64,000 nt of DNA from Taxillus chinensis (lineage: Eukaryota > Streptophyta > Magnoliopsida > Santalales > Loranthaceae), in NCBI GenBank assembly GCA_023512835.1, contig CM042089.1:51235004-51299003 (forward strand). Direction: 5' to 3'. The position numbers and the translations under genes were made by a program. Under the pieces are notes generated by a model. The model was not told the origin of the DNA. It saw only the letters and a list, made by a program, of their open reading frames with translations, and did not search any database. Below, in pieces: positions 1 through 11,253 of this stretch (position 1 is its first letter; each line of letters starts with the position of its first letter).

Positions 1-21
1 TTGATGCTGGACTTCCTTTAC

Positions 22-61
22 TCAAAACTACGTCGTTTTGATGTCAAGGTGACTATATAAA
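22..61 (+). promoter_or_regulatory. LTR promoter: ACGT-core dyad plus TATA box
   Basis: A near-palindrome with core AAAACTACGTCGTTTT (22-42) lies just upstream of CTATATAA (53-60). The same pair recurs in every family A LTR in the window, which marks it as the Pol II promoter of the LTR. A GA-rich leader follows. Confidence 0.7.
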
Positions 62-123
62 AAGGTGGAGCTCTAAAGGATTAGGGTTCTTCATTCTTGT
101 CAGCCCCTACAGCCGTCGCACAT

Positions 124-172
124 AGAGAGAGAGAGAGAGTAGAGAGAGAGAGACGGCCAGAGAGAGGGAGAG
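124..172 (+). repeat. (GA)n microsatellite in LTR leader
   Basis: Imperfect GAGAGA run just downstream of the TATA box. The homologous position in the other family A LTRs is also GA-rich, so it belongs to the element. Confidence 0.9.
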
Positions 173-783
173 CTTCTGGTCCTTGTTGCTGAGGGGATTT
201 CCGTGGTTGGGCGGCGTTTGGCATGGAAGCAAGAGGGTGCAGGGTTCTTGAGGTAGGGATTCTGTTTTTCCTAATCCTTCTCTGTCCTATGTTATTTGTG
301 GTCTATACATGCTTTGTCACGCCCCGGATTTCCAACCCGAGGAAACCGGTACGTGACTCCCCTTGTACCCACACGGAGGGCAAAGGGGTTAGGGTGCAAA
401 CCCCGAATATAACATTTTAAACATCCACAATACATTCAGGAAAGTAAAGTTCATAAAAACAATCCACAATCCAAACCAGTCTTTATTACAACAAAATCTT
501 CTTTTCAATCCATCCCCCCTGGGGTTACATCAATTCCCATAAAACTAACATAAATGGTAGACAGTAAAGTAAATAAGGTCTTCCACCTTGGGGTCCCTCC
601 TAACGCCTGTATGTTCCTGAAAGAAAACACAACATAGAGGGAGGGGTGAGCGACCACAGCTCAGTAGGGATCATGTCTCCCCAACCCATCCCATGCTCCT
701 AGCGTCTACATGAGTGTGTACAGGTGCAGTGTAGTGACAATAAAATGTAAACAAGTTGTATTCCACATTCACATGGCACACAC

Positions 784-1040
784 ATATCCACAGCCATATA
801 GGCTAACATATCCACAGCCACTCAGGCTTAGCCTCATAGGCTAACATATCCACGGCCATATAGGCTTTACCACACAGGCTAACATATTCACGGCCATATA
901 GGCTTAGCCACACGGGCTAACATATCCACGGCCATATAGGCTTAGCCACACAGGCTAACATATCCACGGCCATATAGGCTTAACCACACGGGCTAACATA
1001 TCCACGGCCATATAGGCTTAGCCACATGGGCTAACATTTC
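784..1040 (-). repeat. 38-bp minisatellite in LTR
   Basis: About 6.5 copies of a 38-bp unit containing CATATCCACGGCCATATAGG; unit starts at 841, 879, 917, 955, 993 and 1031 are exactly 38 bp apart. It occupies the LTR position where other family A LTRs carry different repeats. Confidence 0.93.
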
Positions 1041-1542
1041 CAGTCCCGGGCTTCCACAGCCACCGGGTTCCACAAGCACAGCATACAAGGTCACACAGGC
1101 ATTAAACCAAACACTTAGTTCGCACAGCCCATCAGGCATAAAATCAAACACTTGACATACAGAGTCTCACAGGTATTTTACCACACGCTTAACATGCATA
1201 CATTCACAAACCCACAAACCCAGCTACACAGGCATATTATCAAACACATACTAGGCATATTCACACAGACATATCCACACAGGCATTTTATCGAACACTT
1301 AATATGCACACCATCCAACACCAGAGTACATCAAAAACTGCCATTGAAGGCCAACATCCATATAGGAGATCACACCTATATGGATTACATATATATATAA
1401 ACAGGTATAATTCATAATCTGCCCTAGAACCCTAGGACAGAGGAGGATTTAGGAAGAACAGAACCCCTACCTCAGACTTTTGTCCCAACCTCCACGCTAG
1501 ACACCTTCCAACGACGCGAACCACCACGGCAACTGCCTGGAG

Positions 1543-1544
<2 letters not shown>

Positions 1545-1577
<33 letters not shown>
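1545..1577 (-). repeat. (TC)n microsatellite
   Basis: Uninterrupted TC run. On the minus strand it is the GA-rich leader of the solo LTR. Confidence 0.95.
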
Positions 1578-1578
<1 letters not shown>

Positions 1579-1631
1579 CAAAGAACAGCAAAGAAGAACA
1601 CAAGAACCCTAAACTCAAACTCAACCCCTCA

Positions 1632-1708
1632 TTATATAGACACTACCCACATCAAAACGACGTAGTTTTGATTAAGTAAACCCAGGATCAAAACGACGTA
1701 GTTTTGAT
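1632..1708 (-). promoter_or_regulatory. Minus-strand LTR promoter: two ACGT dyads and TATA box
   Basis: Two copies of the dyad with core AAAACGACGTAGTTTT at 1651-1672 and 1687-1708, 36 bp apart, followed in minus-strand sense by a TATA box at 1632-1639. Same architecture as the other family A LTRs. Confidence 0.7.
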
Positions 1709-1837
1709 CACACAAGTTAGCACCTTGCCGCACCCATATAGGCCAAAATACTCAGAATTTCAGCATGGTCCTTTGGAGAAAGATCATTAGAATGTCAAAA
1801 CCAAGGGAACCATGCAAAAATATGGCTGCACGCCAAT

Positions 1838-1969
1838 TTGAACGTGAATTCCCCAATTCACGTGCAACTCCAAATGCACTCCAAATGCACTCAAACTTCA
1901 CCCCTAGCCTCCTTGCATCATGTAGAAGACAACCACACTTGCACGTGAAATGGACCCATTTCACGTGCA
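1838..1969. repeat. Two G-box hairpins in LTR U3
   Basis: The first dyad (1838-1867) has 13-nt arms, TTGAACGTGAATT and AATTCACGTGCAA, with one mismatch and a CCCC loop. The second (1940-1969) has perfect 14-nt arms with sequence TGCACGTGAAATGG and a 2-nt loop. Three of the four arms contain the G-box CACGTG; the mismatched first arm has AACGTG instead. The same position in other family A LTRs also holds hairpins. Confidence 0.8.
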
Positions 1970-3445
1970 CCTCACATACACGTCTGTTTGGCCTGAAACT
2001 TCTGTGGTAGATAGAGGACATCATTCTAAGCATCTTTCCTTTTGCACGTGAATTCATTTGAGCCCATTCACTAGGTCAAAATCTAGAAAAACTACTCAGA
2101 AGGCAAAATTGTGACTAACTCGAGGTACGGGTCCTTACATGCTTATATATATGTGAATCTATATAGGTGTGATCTCCTATATGGATGTTGGCCTTCAATG
2201 GCATATTGGATGTGATTCTGATGTTTGGGATCAGGCTGGAAATCATTGGGTTGTTTATGCCTATTATGTGTTTGATAGTATGCCTGTGTGGCTATGCCCA
2301 TTATGTGTTTGATAATATGCTTGTCTGACTGATGTATGTTACGTGTTTGGCTTTAAGCCTATGTGGCTAGTGTATGTTGTCTGTAACTGACTATGTTGGC
2401 TTGTGAATCTTGTTTGAGATTTGTTAAGGAAATAATTGATAACCTGAGTTTTGAGGACTGAAATGTGTTGAAAATGCTGAGTTATAATCATATGTTTGAG
2501 ATATACTTGTTGGGTGCACTACTGAGTTGAGTTGAGATGTGTTACTGAGTTGTACTATTGAAACTGATTGAATTGTTGATTGAGATTGAGTACCCAAATA
2601 CATGTGGGTTGAGCTTAGTTATGGGCCAGCCACAATAACTGGACCCCTTTGAGATTTGGCCAGGACTGCGGTCCTGAGTCTCGGTGTAGCACTCACGATG
2701 GTGGGCTAAGTCTGCACCCAATCCTGAGGGTAGGTATAACGTCCGAGGAGGTGATGACCATATCTGACTCGGGTGGAAAATGTTGCATTGGTGACCATGC
2801 AACATTCGCCTGGATGTGGTATGTCATGACGCCGTGGTGGCAGGGTGTCCTCTGCCCTCCAGTGTGGGCTCAAGTAAATGGTGTGTTACTGTGTGATGTT
2901 TGCTACTTTATCTTTAGGCACTACACGAGCACAAGCATACACTTGTCATGCATATTTTAGAGTGGGACGAGTCTGGGGATACTGGAACCCTACTGAGCTA
3001 TGGTTTGCTCACCCCTTCTATAAACTGTTCTTTTGCAGGGTCTTGTAGGCGGTAGGCGAAAGAGCTATGGTGGTAGGGCACTGAGGCTGAAGACTATGTT
3101 GGTTTCATTATTTTTGTTTGTGGATTTCTGTTTTGTGGTTTGGATTATTTGTAAACATAGCACATTGTGGTTTGATGGGAGTTTTTCCCTAATTGAGTTG
3201 TAATGAACTTAGAGCCCTTTTGAAATGAAATAAATTGAGATGGGGTTATTGATTGATTTGTGGTTATGTGCATGGTTTGGGGGCAGGAGCATGCCTCATG
3301 GCATGTTTGCCTGGTTGTACAAGTTTGGGACAGCACCCGTGTCATAAGTCCTTTTTTAGGTGCTTGCACCAACCCCTTGACCCTTTGGGTGCGGGCATAG
3401 GCAGTTACTACCAGTTTCCATGTGGAAGGAAATTGGGGCGTGACA

Positions 3446-4275
3446 GTGACCGTTTCGCACCTAGATTAGACCTCTCAGAAAAATCTCTAAAAATCAGATT
3501 ATCTTAGTTATGATATGAGGAGCCAATGTTGGGACTTTTTATTTCAAAAAAACAGCTTCTACGAAAATCTTCTCTCTTGGTTAAGACTTAAGGATAGAGT
3601 TGTGAACTCAAGTGGTCATGTGGGCCTGCGAGGCTATCTTGGTAAGCCTAGGAGGCTACTGTTGAGGACCTAGGAGGTGAGAATTGTTCGGAGCCTGAGA
3701 GGTTACTGTGCCTGAGAGGTAATGTTTAGGACTACCGGGGAGGTTTTCTTTGATTTTAATGTGTGTACATGATTGAGGTGGTGATGTATATGTAGCATTA
3801 CACGAGCACATGCTTACACTAGTTTATGAGTTGGGATGGGTCAGGGAGACATGATTCCTATTGAGCTGTGGTTGATCACCCCTCCTGTTGTGTTTGTTTT
3901 TGTTTGTTTCAAGCGCTTACAGGAGCTAAGAGGTTCACTAAAGGTGAAGACCTCGTGTGTGTCTTTATTTGTTTTGTAAACTATGATGTAACGCTGCGGG
4001 GGGAAAGAACATGTATGTATGTATGTATGTATGTATGTATGTATGTATGTATGTATGTATGTATGTATGTATGTATGTATGTATATATGTATGTATGTAT
4101 GTATATGTCTTTGTACTGTGCTTTGAAATGAGATTTTTGTATATGTGATATGGTTTAGGTCGGTACCCGTGCTAAGATCCCTTTCTCGGTGTTCTCACCA
4201 ACCCCTTGTCCCTTCAGGTACGGGCATGGGGATTCACTAACCAGTTTTTGCGGGTCAGAAATCCAGGGCGTGACA
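3446..4275 (+). mobile_element. Family B LTR, 3' part
   Basis: This resembles the family B LTR at 22817-26405 (shared block around CAGATTATCTTAGTTATGAT at 3494 and the related block near 24303). It carries the conserved GAGCTGTGGTTGATCACCCC motif and ends CCAGGGCGTGACA at 4275. The following bases fall in frame within a Tat-like gag, so this LTR was inserted into that gag. Its 5' part lies before the window or was displaced by the insertion ending at 3445. No ORF of note. Confidence 0.7.
4010..4108 (+). repeat. (ATGT)n microsatellite
   Basis: About 24 nearly perfect ATGT units with minor ATAT variation. It creates an artefactual Met-Tyr-Val-Cys reading frame. Confidence 0.97.
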
Positions 4276-4762
4276 CTTGGCGCTAGAGAGAGGTTGCAAT
4301 AGAGATCCAACCATTATTAACCGAGAAAGAACTGACCACCATTTTGCTCAATACCCTTCAAGGAGTCTACTATGAAAAAATGGTAGGGAATGTTACTAAC
4401 AATTTTAATGATCTAGTGGCCTCAGGAGAAAGGATTGAGCTAGGAATCAGGACGGGTAGAATAATGGAAGTGACTACTCACCAGAACCAAGTGCAAGATG
4501 TGTGGCGAACCAAATCATCCACCCTAATGTGCAAGAGACCTAGGAGAAAGGCATCCAGAGCTGTACCTTTCGAGATGTTGCCACTAGATTATGAAAAGTC
4601 GTTTCCAAAGCTAGTAGAAGCTGGTTTGCTAGTACCAGAATCCATTCCCGCGCCACAACCGCCCTATCCTAAATGGTATGATACTGTAAAGAGCTATAAG
4701 TTCCATGTCGGTACTATTGGGCATTCAACGGAGGACTATAATGCATTGAAGAGAAGGGTTTA
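4276..4762 (+). pseudogene. Tat-like Ty3/Gypsy gag fragment, first copy
   Basis: The frame entered directly after the LTR reads like the Tat/Ogre gag capsid region: a WR...EVAIEIQPLLTEKEL stretch, then LLNTLQGVYYEKMVGN, NNFNDLVASGERIE and a GIRTGRI motif. It then jumps to the C-terminal PYPKWYD...GTIGHSTEDYNALKRRV block typical of this gag. One in-frame TAG lies just after the LTR junction and the reading frame stops at 4760. Middle parts of the usual gag are missing, so this is an internally deleted remnant. Lineage assignment is from remembered family motifs. Confidence 0.75.
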
Positions 4763-4875
4763 GTCACTACTTGAAGTTGGCCTCTTGGATGATTCATTGA
4801 TTCAAAACTACTCTGTGTAAAAGTGCTCACTGTTGAGATTCTGTTCTGAAATAAAATAAACTTTTTTCAAATAGC

Positions 4876-5628
4876 ATGTACTTCATAACATTCACTAGGG
4901 CCACGCATGCTAAACATTCATGCATACATGTCATTCTTATTGAACTAGATTCTCATCAAAAGTTCAGACACATGGCTGAAGACCTATACAACCGATTGGC
5001 TAGGGTGGAGCAAGCTCAGATAACAATGTATGTGGATTTTCAGGGACTAAAGTGTCAACTTTAGAAGCTAATGGAATTGGTTGAAAGGTTTACCAAGGTA
5101 GAATCAGCTGAAACCAGAACTATTGGACTAGTACAAGGAGTGAAACAACCTTATGGACCGGTTCCCTTTCAAAACCCTCACGTCATGCCAATACCATCAT
5201 CGTTTCCTCATAGCCACTCGAGTGTCATTTCTATGATGCATATGCCCCAACAGACTCATCAACGCACATGGCAAGGATCGGGACCAGTAACAACGAAATA
5301 TGGAGGCAAAGAGCTGCTGCAAGCCCACATGATAGCTCCAACTCCATTGGAACCGGTCAAGCAACCTTATCCTGAGTGGTATAATCCAAATGACCAGTGT
5401 GAATATCATGCTGGGGTAATAGGGCATAATATTGAAGGTTATATCTCGTTTAAGAGGAAAGTTCAGTCCATGAGAAATGCTCAGTGGTTGAACTTCTCAA
5501 CGAAGGCCCAAAGTAACTCTTCCAAGCCAAGGTCTACTAGTTTCGATCACGTGCATGGAAGGGAACTACAAGTGACTAGGAGCAGGTTTGGTAACTCCCA
5601 TACTATCGAAGGAGGGCAAACCAGTTAA
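4876..5628 (+). pseudogene. Tat-like gag fragment, second copy
   Basis: Two neighbouring reading frames (4876-5064 and 5071-5628) are separated by a TAG. The first includes MAEDLYNRLARVEQAQ, a likely short coiled coil. The second contains YPEWYNPNDQCEYHAGVIGH followed by NIEGY and FKRKVQ, the same block as at 4660-4762. It is therefore either a second gag copy or the result of a local duplication. No protease or polymerase follows in frame. Confidence 0.7.
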
Positions 5629-6854
5629 GTTTTATGGAGGATGGATCGCTAATGCTCGAGTAATATCGTAAAGACTCGTGGTTTTTAATAATTTCCACTT
5701 TTTGGTGAAAACTTCTTATCCTATGCTTTGAAAAGATGCTAGGCACCTCCTCTTTGATAATAAATGGTTTTAAATGGTTTTTATCATTTCATAACATGTG
5801 TATGCAATAGTTTTCGATAACTTGTCCGCTCTCATGGTACGTGTAAAGCCTAACAGGGGCATATGAAGCAAGGGAGATTAAACTAATAACCTAAGCCTGA
5901 GAAGGGTCCGAGCAGCCTATTCTGAGAGCTCGATGCAAGAGATCGAGAAGTTCTAGAAAAACAATTTTGGGGAACTCCATTCCCATAGGGAGGAATGCTA
6001 TCAAAGAGCTTGATTAACTGTTAAGTGAAGTTCCTTCTGTCAAGAAAATGAATATAACCCTTCTTTGAACTACTTGTGAAAACATTTGATCATTTAAAGA
6101 GAGGAGAGGCCATCTTTTGTGTAACCTCGTAATAATACCCTTGCTACCCTCTTTGAGCCTATAAAGAAATTTCCTTTCAAATTTCCCAATCCATAGTTCA
6201 CCCCACACTGGGGCAGTTCTTCAAAGCCAAATCCGTTAAAAGAGGTAGTTCAGTACATATGTTGGGGTAGTTAGTGCCTTATAGAGTCCTTCATTGGGAC
6301 AACTCATGTCAAATAAGGACAACCATTGGTGAGAAAGGAGAAAAGAACCAGAGAAGAAAATTCAATATAGGTATTTTGGGGCATGTGAAAAGAAAGAAAA
6401 GGAAAAAAGAAAGAACAACAAAGAAAAAAAAAGAAAGCATTTTAAATTAGACCCCCTTGTTGGGGCAGTTCAGGCAGGAATAAATCAACCCTTGGGGCAG
6501 TTTTCAAGAAAAAAAATCAGTCTTATAAGTTTCCTGATAGGGATAGAGCCCTATACTGGGGCAATCTAGTCCATCCCTTATATAAAAAAGATAAAAGAAA
6601 AAGCGATCAAAAAGAGAGTAAAAAGAATCAGCTTCCAGAGAGTTCAATCTGAACTATGGATCATATCCAACCTAGAATAGGTTTGAGCCTATTATATCCC
6701 TTTCTTGACAAACCCTTAAACATCAAGCCTTTGTTATAGCCCTAGAAAAGTCCTCTCTGATTGAATGATCAAAATTATTTTTCAAGTACTCAAATGAGAG
6801 TGGACACTTTCGATGCAAAAGGTGGACTTGGTGAAAACACGAAAGGGCATCAAG
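5629..6854 (+). other. Non-coding remnant, probably the same Tat-like element
   Basis: No conserved protein is visible. The stretch contains repeated phrases around GGGGCAGTT (near 6213, 6262, 6462, 6497 and 6560) and a purine-rich tract at 6330-6440. Since the target duplication of the next solo LTR joins it to 9050 onwards, the two flanks were one continuous sequence. Assignment to the Tat element is inferred from adjacency. Confidence 0.4.
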
Positions 6855-8008
6855 TGTCATGCCCCAATTTCCTTACACCTGGAAACGGTTAGTGACTGCC
6901 CATGCCCGCAACCAAAGGGTCAAGGGGTTGGTACAAGCACCTAGACTGGACTTATACAACGGGTGCTGTCCCAATACTACACATCCGGGCTAACATGCCA
7001 AAGGACATGTCCCTGATTCCAAATCATACACACAATCATCATTCAGTTAAAATATCATACCACAGTTTATTTCATTTCAAAGAGGACTCAAGTCCATTAC
7101 AACTCAAATGGGGAAAAGTTCCTAATAAACCCACAATACCAAATTCAGTTTACAAAATAGCCCAAACCAAAACAGAAAGCCATAGATACATTAACAATCA
7201 AATAAGGAGGGTCCCATAGCCTCTATGGCCAATCACCTCAGCTCTGTCACCTATCGCCGGCTAGACCCTGCAAAGAGAACAGTTCAAAGGAGGGGTGAGC
7301 AAACCATAGCTCAGTAGGGATCATGTCTCCCCGGGCCCATCCCACTCTACTGGAATGCATATTTAGTGGATGCTCGTGCTAGTGTAGTGAACCAGTTGAA
7401 ACCACACACAAAAACCATCAAACATATCCCATATTCAATGAGGGGGTTCCAGTGATATAACTGTCCCATACTCAAGGCTCCAGTCGAGTGACTGTCCCGT
7501 ACCCAAGGCTCCAGTCCAATGACTGTCCCGTAATCAAAAGGGTTCGAGCTTAGCAGCTGTCTCGTAGCATACAGCATTAAGCACTCAAACCAAACTCAGT
7601 GAAATGCAGCCACATAACTCAGCACAAGGTGCCCAGTAGGCATAATTTATCTCAATACAAGATGCTCAACAGGCATAATACAACTCAGCACATATCAGTA
7701 TGATTTACAATGCACTCAGTTCATGTAGTGCAACCACAATCTCAGTAACATTCACAGTATACAGTTTCTTTTCCCATATCAGTGTTCCTTAACCGTTCTA
7801 GTAAGTTTTTAGGTAAATTAACTCCGGGACTTCATCCCAATCACATTATTTTCCACTCAAGAACCTTCTGGCTAAATGGGGAAGCCAGAGGAGGCAAAAT
7901 AAGGGGGTGCACATCATATGGCCCATATGACGTGCATGGGGGATGTTTGACTCCCTGCCCTCTACACATCTCAAGGAACGTTGGGGTAAAATTTCAGACC
8001 AATTGGGC

Positions 8009-8038
8009 TTGCACGTGAAATGGGCTTTTCACGTGCAA
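8009..8038. repeat. G-box hairpin in LTR U3
   Basis: Perfect 12-nt arms TTGCACGTGAAA / TTTCACGTGCAA with a 6-nt loop. Confidence 0.85.
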
Positions 8039-8608
8039 TATGGCGTGCAACCATATTTTGCATAGAGACCTTTGTTTTGTTGTTTTAATCACTTTTCTCT
8101 AAAAGTCTTCTCTCAAATTCTTTTTAGATTGTGAGTTATTAGACTCTAAAGTTAGGGTACATAGCCTGGTTTCAACTCCAGCTATGTCACTCATATCAAC
8201 CTACCCATCCAGACCATCCCAGATTATTTTATTCACTTTTAACTATCCAGATATACTGGAAACCTCACCATCAATCATCATATGCATGTGGGGGCATAAG
8301 CTCAACATCAACATGAACAGGATCATAACAGATCCGTACCCAGCAAACTCAGTAATTGCAACAAAGGGTATAAACCCAGAATTCTCAATATTCATATCAG
8401 AGGGTATAAACCCAGAATTTTCAGAGGAAGGCAGGAGTATGAACACAAATTCCCTACCTCAAAATCGGAGAATACAACTGGTCGTTGTATTCTAGCAATC
8501 ACGTCTCCGGGCTCTCGTCCACCGGAGGAACCTTAGATCGCCGGCCTTGGATCGTCCTCGCCGTCTCAGGCCGTGTCTCCCTCTTTCCGGCAGTCTCCCT
8601 CTCTGGCC

Positions 8609-8642
<34 letters not shown>

Positions 8643-8741
8643 GGGTGACGGCTGCTAGGGGTTTGGAATGAGAATCCCCTAATTTTGAAGCCTTTTTCCT
8701 TTATATATTTTCCCACATAATCAAAACGACGTAGTTTTGGT
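8609..8741 (-). promoter_or_regulatory. Minus-strand LTR promoter region with (CT)n leader
   Basis: From right to left: ACGT dyad (8720-8741), TATA-like element (8701-8710), then a GA-rich leader (CT run on the plus strand, about 8609-8639). Same order as in the other family A LTRs. Confidence 0.65.
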
Positions 8742-9054
8742 TAGTTTAAAGCCCAGCATCTATAAGCCCAAAGGCCAACATTTTCTAATCCACTTCATTA
8801 AGCTCTACAGCCCAACAATTAAGCCCAAATCATATTTTAAATAAAACTCTCAAATATATATTAATTGGGATATTTTAATTCATGTGAAATTCCCAAAATA
8901 CCCCTCAGGGCCTCGAACTCCGAATCGAGCCCAAGCATAGTCAAAATTCTCCATTTGACGAGCACATCACTGTGCTGATGTTCATTCTCTAAAACAAGGA
9001 CTCTTAATGAAGGCTAACCCCAAGAACCCCTCAAATACGGGTCCTTACATCAAG

Positions 9055-10392
9055 GGTAAAATACAAAGCCATCTACAAGACAAAAGGGACAACATAATCT
9101 ATATAAGGTGGGTGTAGTGAAAACCTAAAAGCGCACTGCGAGTAAAATTCAAAGCTAAGAAAGCAGCAAGTGTTCAAGTGCACTAGATCAAGTCGAAGCC
9201 TAAACAACAACCTTTGACAGTGGAACCCGAGGCCATGAAAGCAAGAAGAGTCCAAATCAACGAAAAGCTCCAAACAGCAACTTCAGGAGATAGATTCCTT
9301 TGAGCCACAAGATCAAGGCAAAGCTTCGAACAGTAACCTCTCAAGGTAAAGCCCAAAACCGTTGTATGCTAACACGTCCAATCCAAGGATAAAATCCCAA
9401 AACCGTGAGACCGTTCAACTTCAATCTCAAAAACCTCAAAACCATGAAATACCAACCTTTCCAAACCATGAGGATAAAAACCCCAAAGCTTCAAGGTTAT
9501 TATCCAATCTCAACCTCGAGGACCTTCAAAATCGTGGAGCGCCAATACTCCTAACCTCAGCATGACTCTTAAAGCCAGCGAATACCAAGATTCCCAACCA
9601 ATAAACAGGAAAACCCTAAGAGCTGTCAAATATTAAAACCCCAAACTCCGAGACCATCCAGTCCAGTCCCGAAAACCTTCAAAAGCACAGAGTACCAATA
9701 CCTCTAGCCCCAAAACCATTGAGCAAGTACCACCAAAATCTACAAATCAAATCCTCAAGCCATCAAGAACCATTACCTAGTCCAAGCTAGTCAAGTTCAA
9801 GTCAACTTTGTGAAACATGCCCTTGGAGGTTCATACCATTGCCATGAGAGGACGATAAGTTATGACTATATTGTATAACCATGTTTTGAAAATTATTTTT
9901 CAAACAAAATCATTTTTGAAAACTTTTTTTGAAAAGAAAAAGAGAAAATGGGGAAATATTTTATACATAAAATGTTTATCCCCATAGGACCTCTCATGAC
10001 ATTACTCAACAAAGACAAGCTCTTCAACCCAGTGAAGCTAAGCCAAGTAAACTCCCTAGGAAAAGAAAAATAAAGTTCCCCAGCATGATTGGAATGATTT
10101 CCCGATAAAGAAATTTCTCAACAACATCGTGATATTTTCCCAGTAAGGCGAAGCCTATCACCAACAACAGTGAATACCCAACGGGTTAAGCTCCCCCCAC
10201 TAAGTCAAGAAAAGAATTTCATGCATTCTGCATTCATTCATACATGCATCATGTGCATTTCTCTTGTGCAGGTTTTGTGAGTTGTTCTCAAAAGCCTCAA
10301 ACATTAGAAGCCATTAATCAATTAAGGTCTCCCAAGCTCACCAATTCCCCAAGGCATCACCATCAAACACCAATCGATGTCAAGATTGTTAA
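9055..10392. other. Non-coding degenerate repeat sequence
   Basis: No recognisable protein. The part from 9180 to 9780 is a loose, highly diverged array of phrases built on CCAAAACC and CAAG-rich words. Around 10200-10300 there are ATGCATTC / CATACATGCATC phrases. It is continuous with 5629-6854 once the solo LTR is removed. Likely the 3' non-coding part of the decayed Tat-like element, by position only. Confidence 0.35.
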
Positions 10393-11242
10393 GTTCTAGC
10401 CTTTTATGTTCTTGTTAGCTCTAGGCTTTTAATTTCAGTATCTTTGCATAGTAGGTGGTAATCCTTCGGCCTCTATAATGCATTGTAGGCAACTAATCTT
10501 CCTGCCTCTACGAAGTCTCTGAGGTTCTAGCCTTTCACATTTCTGTCAGCTCTAGGCTTTTAATTTTCAGTATCTTTGCATCGTAGGCGGTAATCCTCCA
10601 GCTTCTACAGTGCATTGTAGACAAGTAATCTTCCTGCCTTTGTGAAGTCTCTTAGGTTCTAGCCTTTTACATTTTTGTCAGCTCTAGGCTTTTAATTTTC
10701 AGCATCTTTGCATCTTAGGTGGTAATCTTTCGGCTTCTGCAACGTATTATAGGCAAGTAATCTTCATACCTCTGCGTAGTCTCTCTGGTTCTAGTCTTTT
10801 ACATTCCTGTCAGCTCTAGGCTTTTAATTTTCAGTATCTTTACATCGTAGGCGGTAATCCTCTGGCCTCTGCAACGCATTGTAGGCAAGTAATCCTCCTG
10901 CCTCTCTGAAGTCTCTCAGGTTCTAGCCTTTTACATTTTTGTCAACTCTAGGCTTTTAATTTTTAGTATCTTTACATTGTAGGCGGTAATCGTTCGACCT
11001 CTACAATGCATTATAGGCAAGTAATCCTCCTGCTTCTGCGAAGTCTCTCAGGTTCTAACCTTTTACATTCCTGTCAGCTATAGGATTTTAATTTTCAGTA
11101 TCTTTGCATTGTAGGCGGTAATCCTCCGACCACTACAATGCATTATAGGCAAATAATCCTCCCGCCTCTGCAAAGTCTCTCAGGTTCTAGCCTTTTACGT
11201 TTCCGTCAGCTCCAGGCTTTTAATTTTGAGTATCCTTGCATT
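10393..11242 (+). repeat. 132-bp tandem array
   Basis: About 6.4 copies. The phrase GTTCTAGCC (or a 1-bp variant) starts at 10393, 10524, 10656, 10788, 10920, 11052 and 11184, a spacing of 131-132 bp. Each unit includes CAGCTCTAGGCTTTTAAT and GTAGGCGGTAATC. Units differ by scattered substitutions, so the array is not very young. It ends abruptly at the junction with a family A element at about 11243. Tat/Ogre elements often carry tandem repeats between pol and the 3' LTR, which fits the neighbouring gag remnants. Confidence 0.9.
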
Positions 11243-11253
11243 GTCCCAGTTTC

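Larger units (their letters stand above)
315..2139 (-). mobile_element. Solo LTR, family A, reverse orientation
   Basis: Read on the minus strand it starts TGTAAGGACCCGTACC and ends CCGGGGCGTGACA. It is flanked by a perfect 5-bp target duplication TGCTT (310-314 and 2140-2144). It is closely related to the solo LTR at 49888-51666. Minus-strand promoter elements are visible: two ACGT dyads (1651-1672, 1687-1708) and TATATAAT at 1632-1639. There is no internal region, so it results from LTR-LTR recombination. The predicted ORFs inside (for example 1152-1400 and 1752-2057) are not conserved proteins. Confidence 0.93.
1..3445 (+). mobile_element. Family A LTR, 5' end outside window, split by a nested solo LTR
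   Basis: The sequence enters the window in the U3 promoter (ACGT dyad, TATA box) and ends at 3445 with the family's GGGGCGTGACA terminus. A 1.8-kb solo LTR of the same family in the opposite direction (315-2139) splits it; the left part resumes at 2140 with the duplicated TGCTT. After the insert come the family's conserved R/U5 blocks, such as the GTGTGATCTCCTATAT motif near 2168 and CTACTGAGCTATGGTTTGCTCACCCC near 2990 (given here only as a landmark in two parts: CTACTGAGC, then GGTTTGCTCACCCC). No primer-binding site follows 3445, so it is a solo LTR or fragment. The next bases, GTGAC, would be its target duplication, but the left flank is not visible. No protein is encoded. Confidence 0.8.
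6855..9049 (-). mobile_element. Solo LTR, family A, reverse orientation, 2.2 kb
   Basis: On the minus strand it starts TGTAAGGACCCGTATTTGAG and ends GGGGCATGACA. It is flanked by TSD TCAAG (6850-6854 and 9050-9054). The end resembles the copy ending at 3445 most closely (same terminal block with GGAAATTGGGGC). Minus-strand promoter: ACGT dyad at 8720-8741 and TATA-like TATATAA at about 8701-8708. A perfect G-box hairpin lies at 8009-8038. No internal region is left. Confidence 0.93.

Noticed and set aside
3868..4131. Met-Tyr-Val-Cys repeat frame.
   Set aside because: Translation of the (ATGT)n microsatellite.
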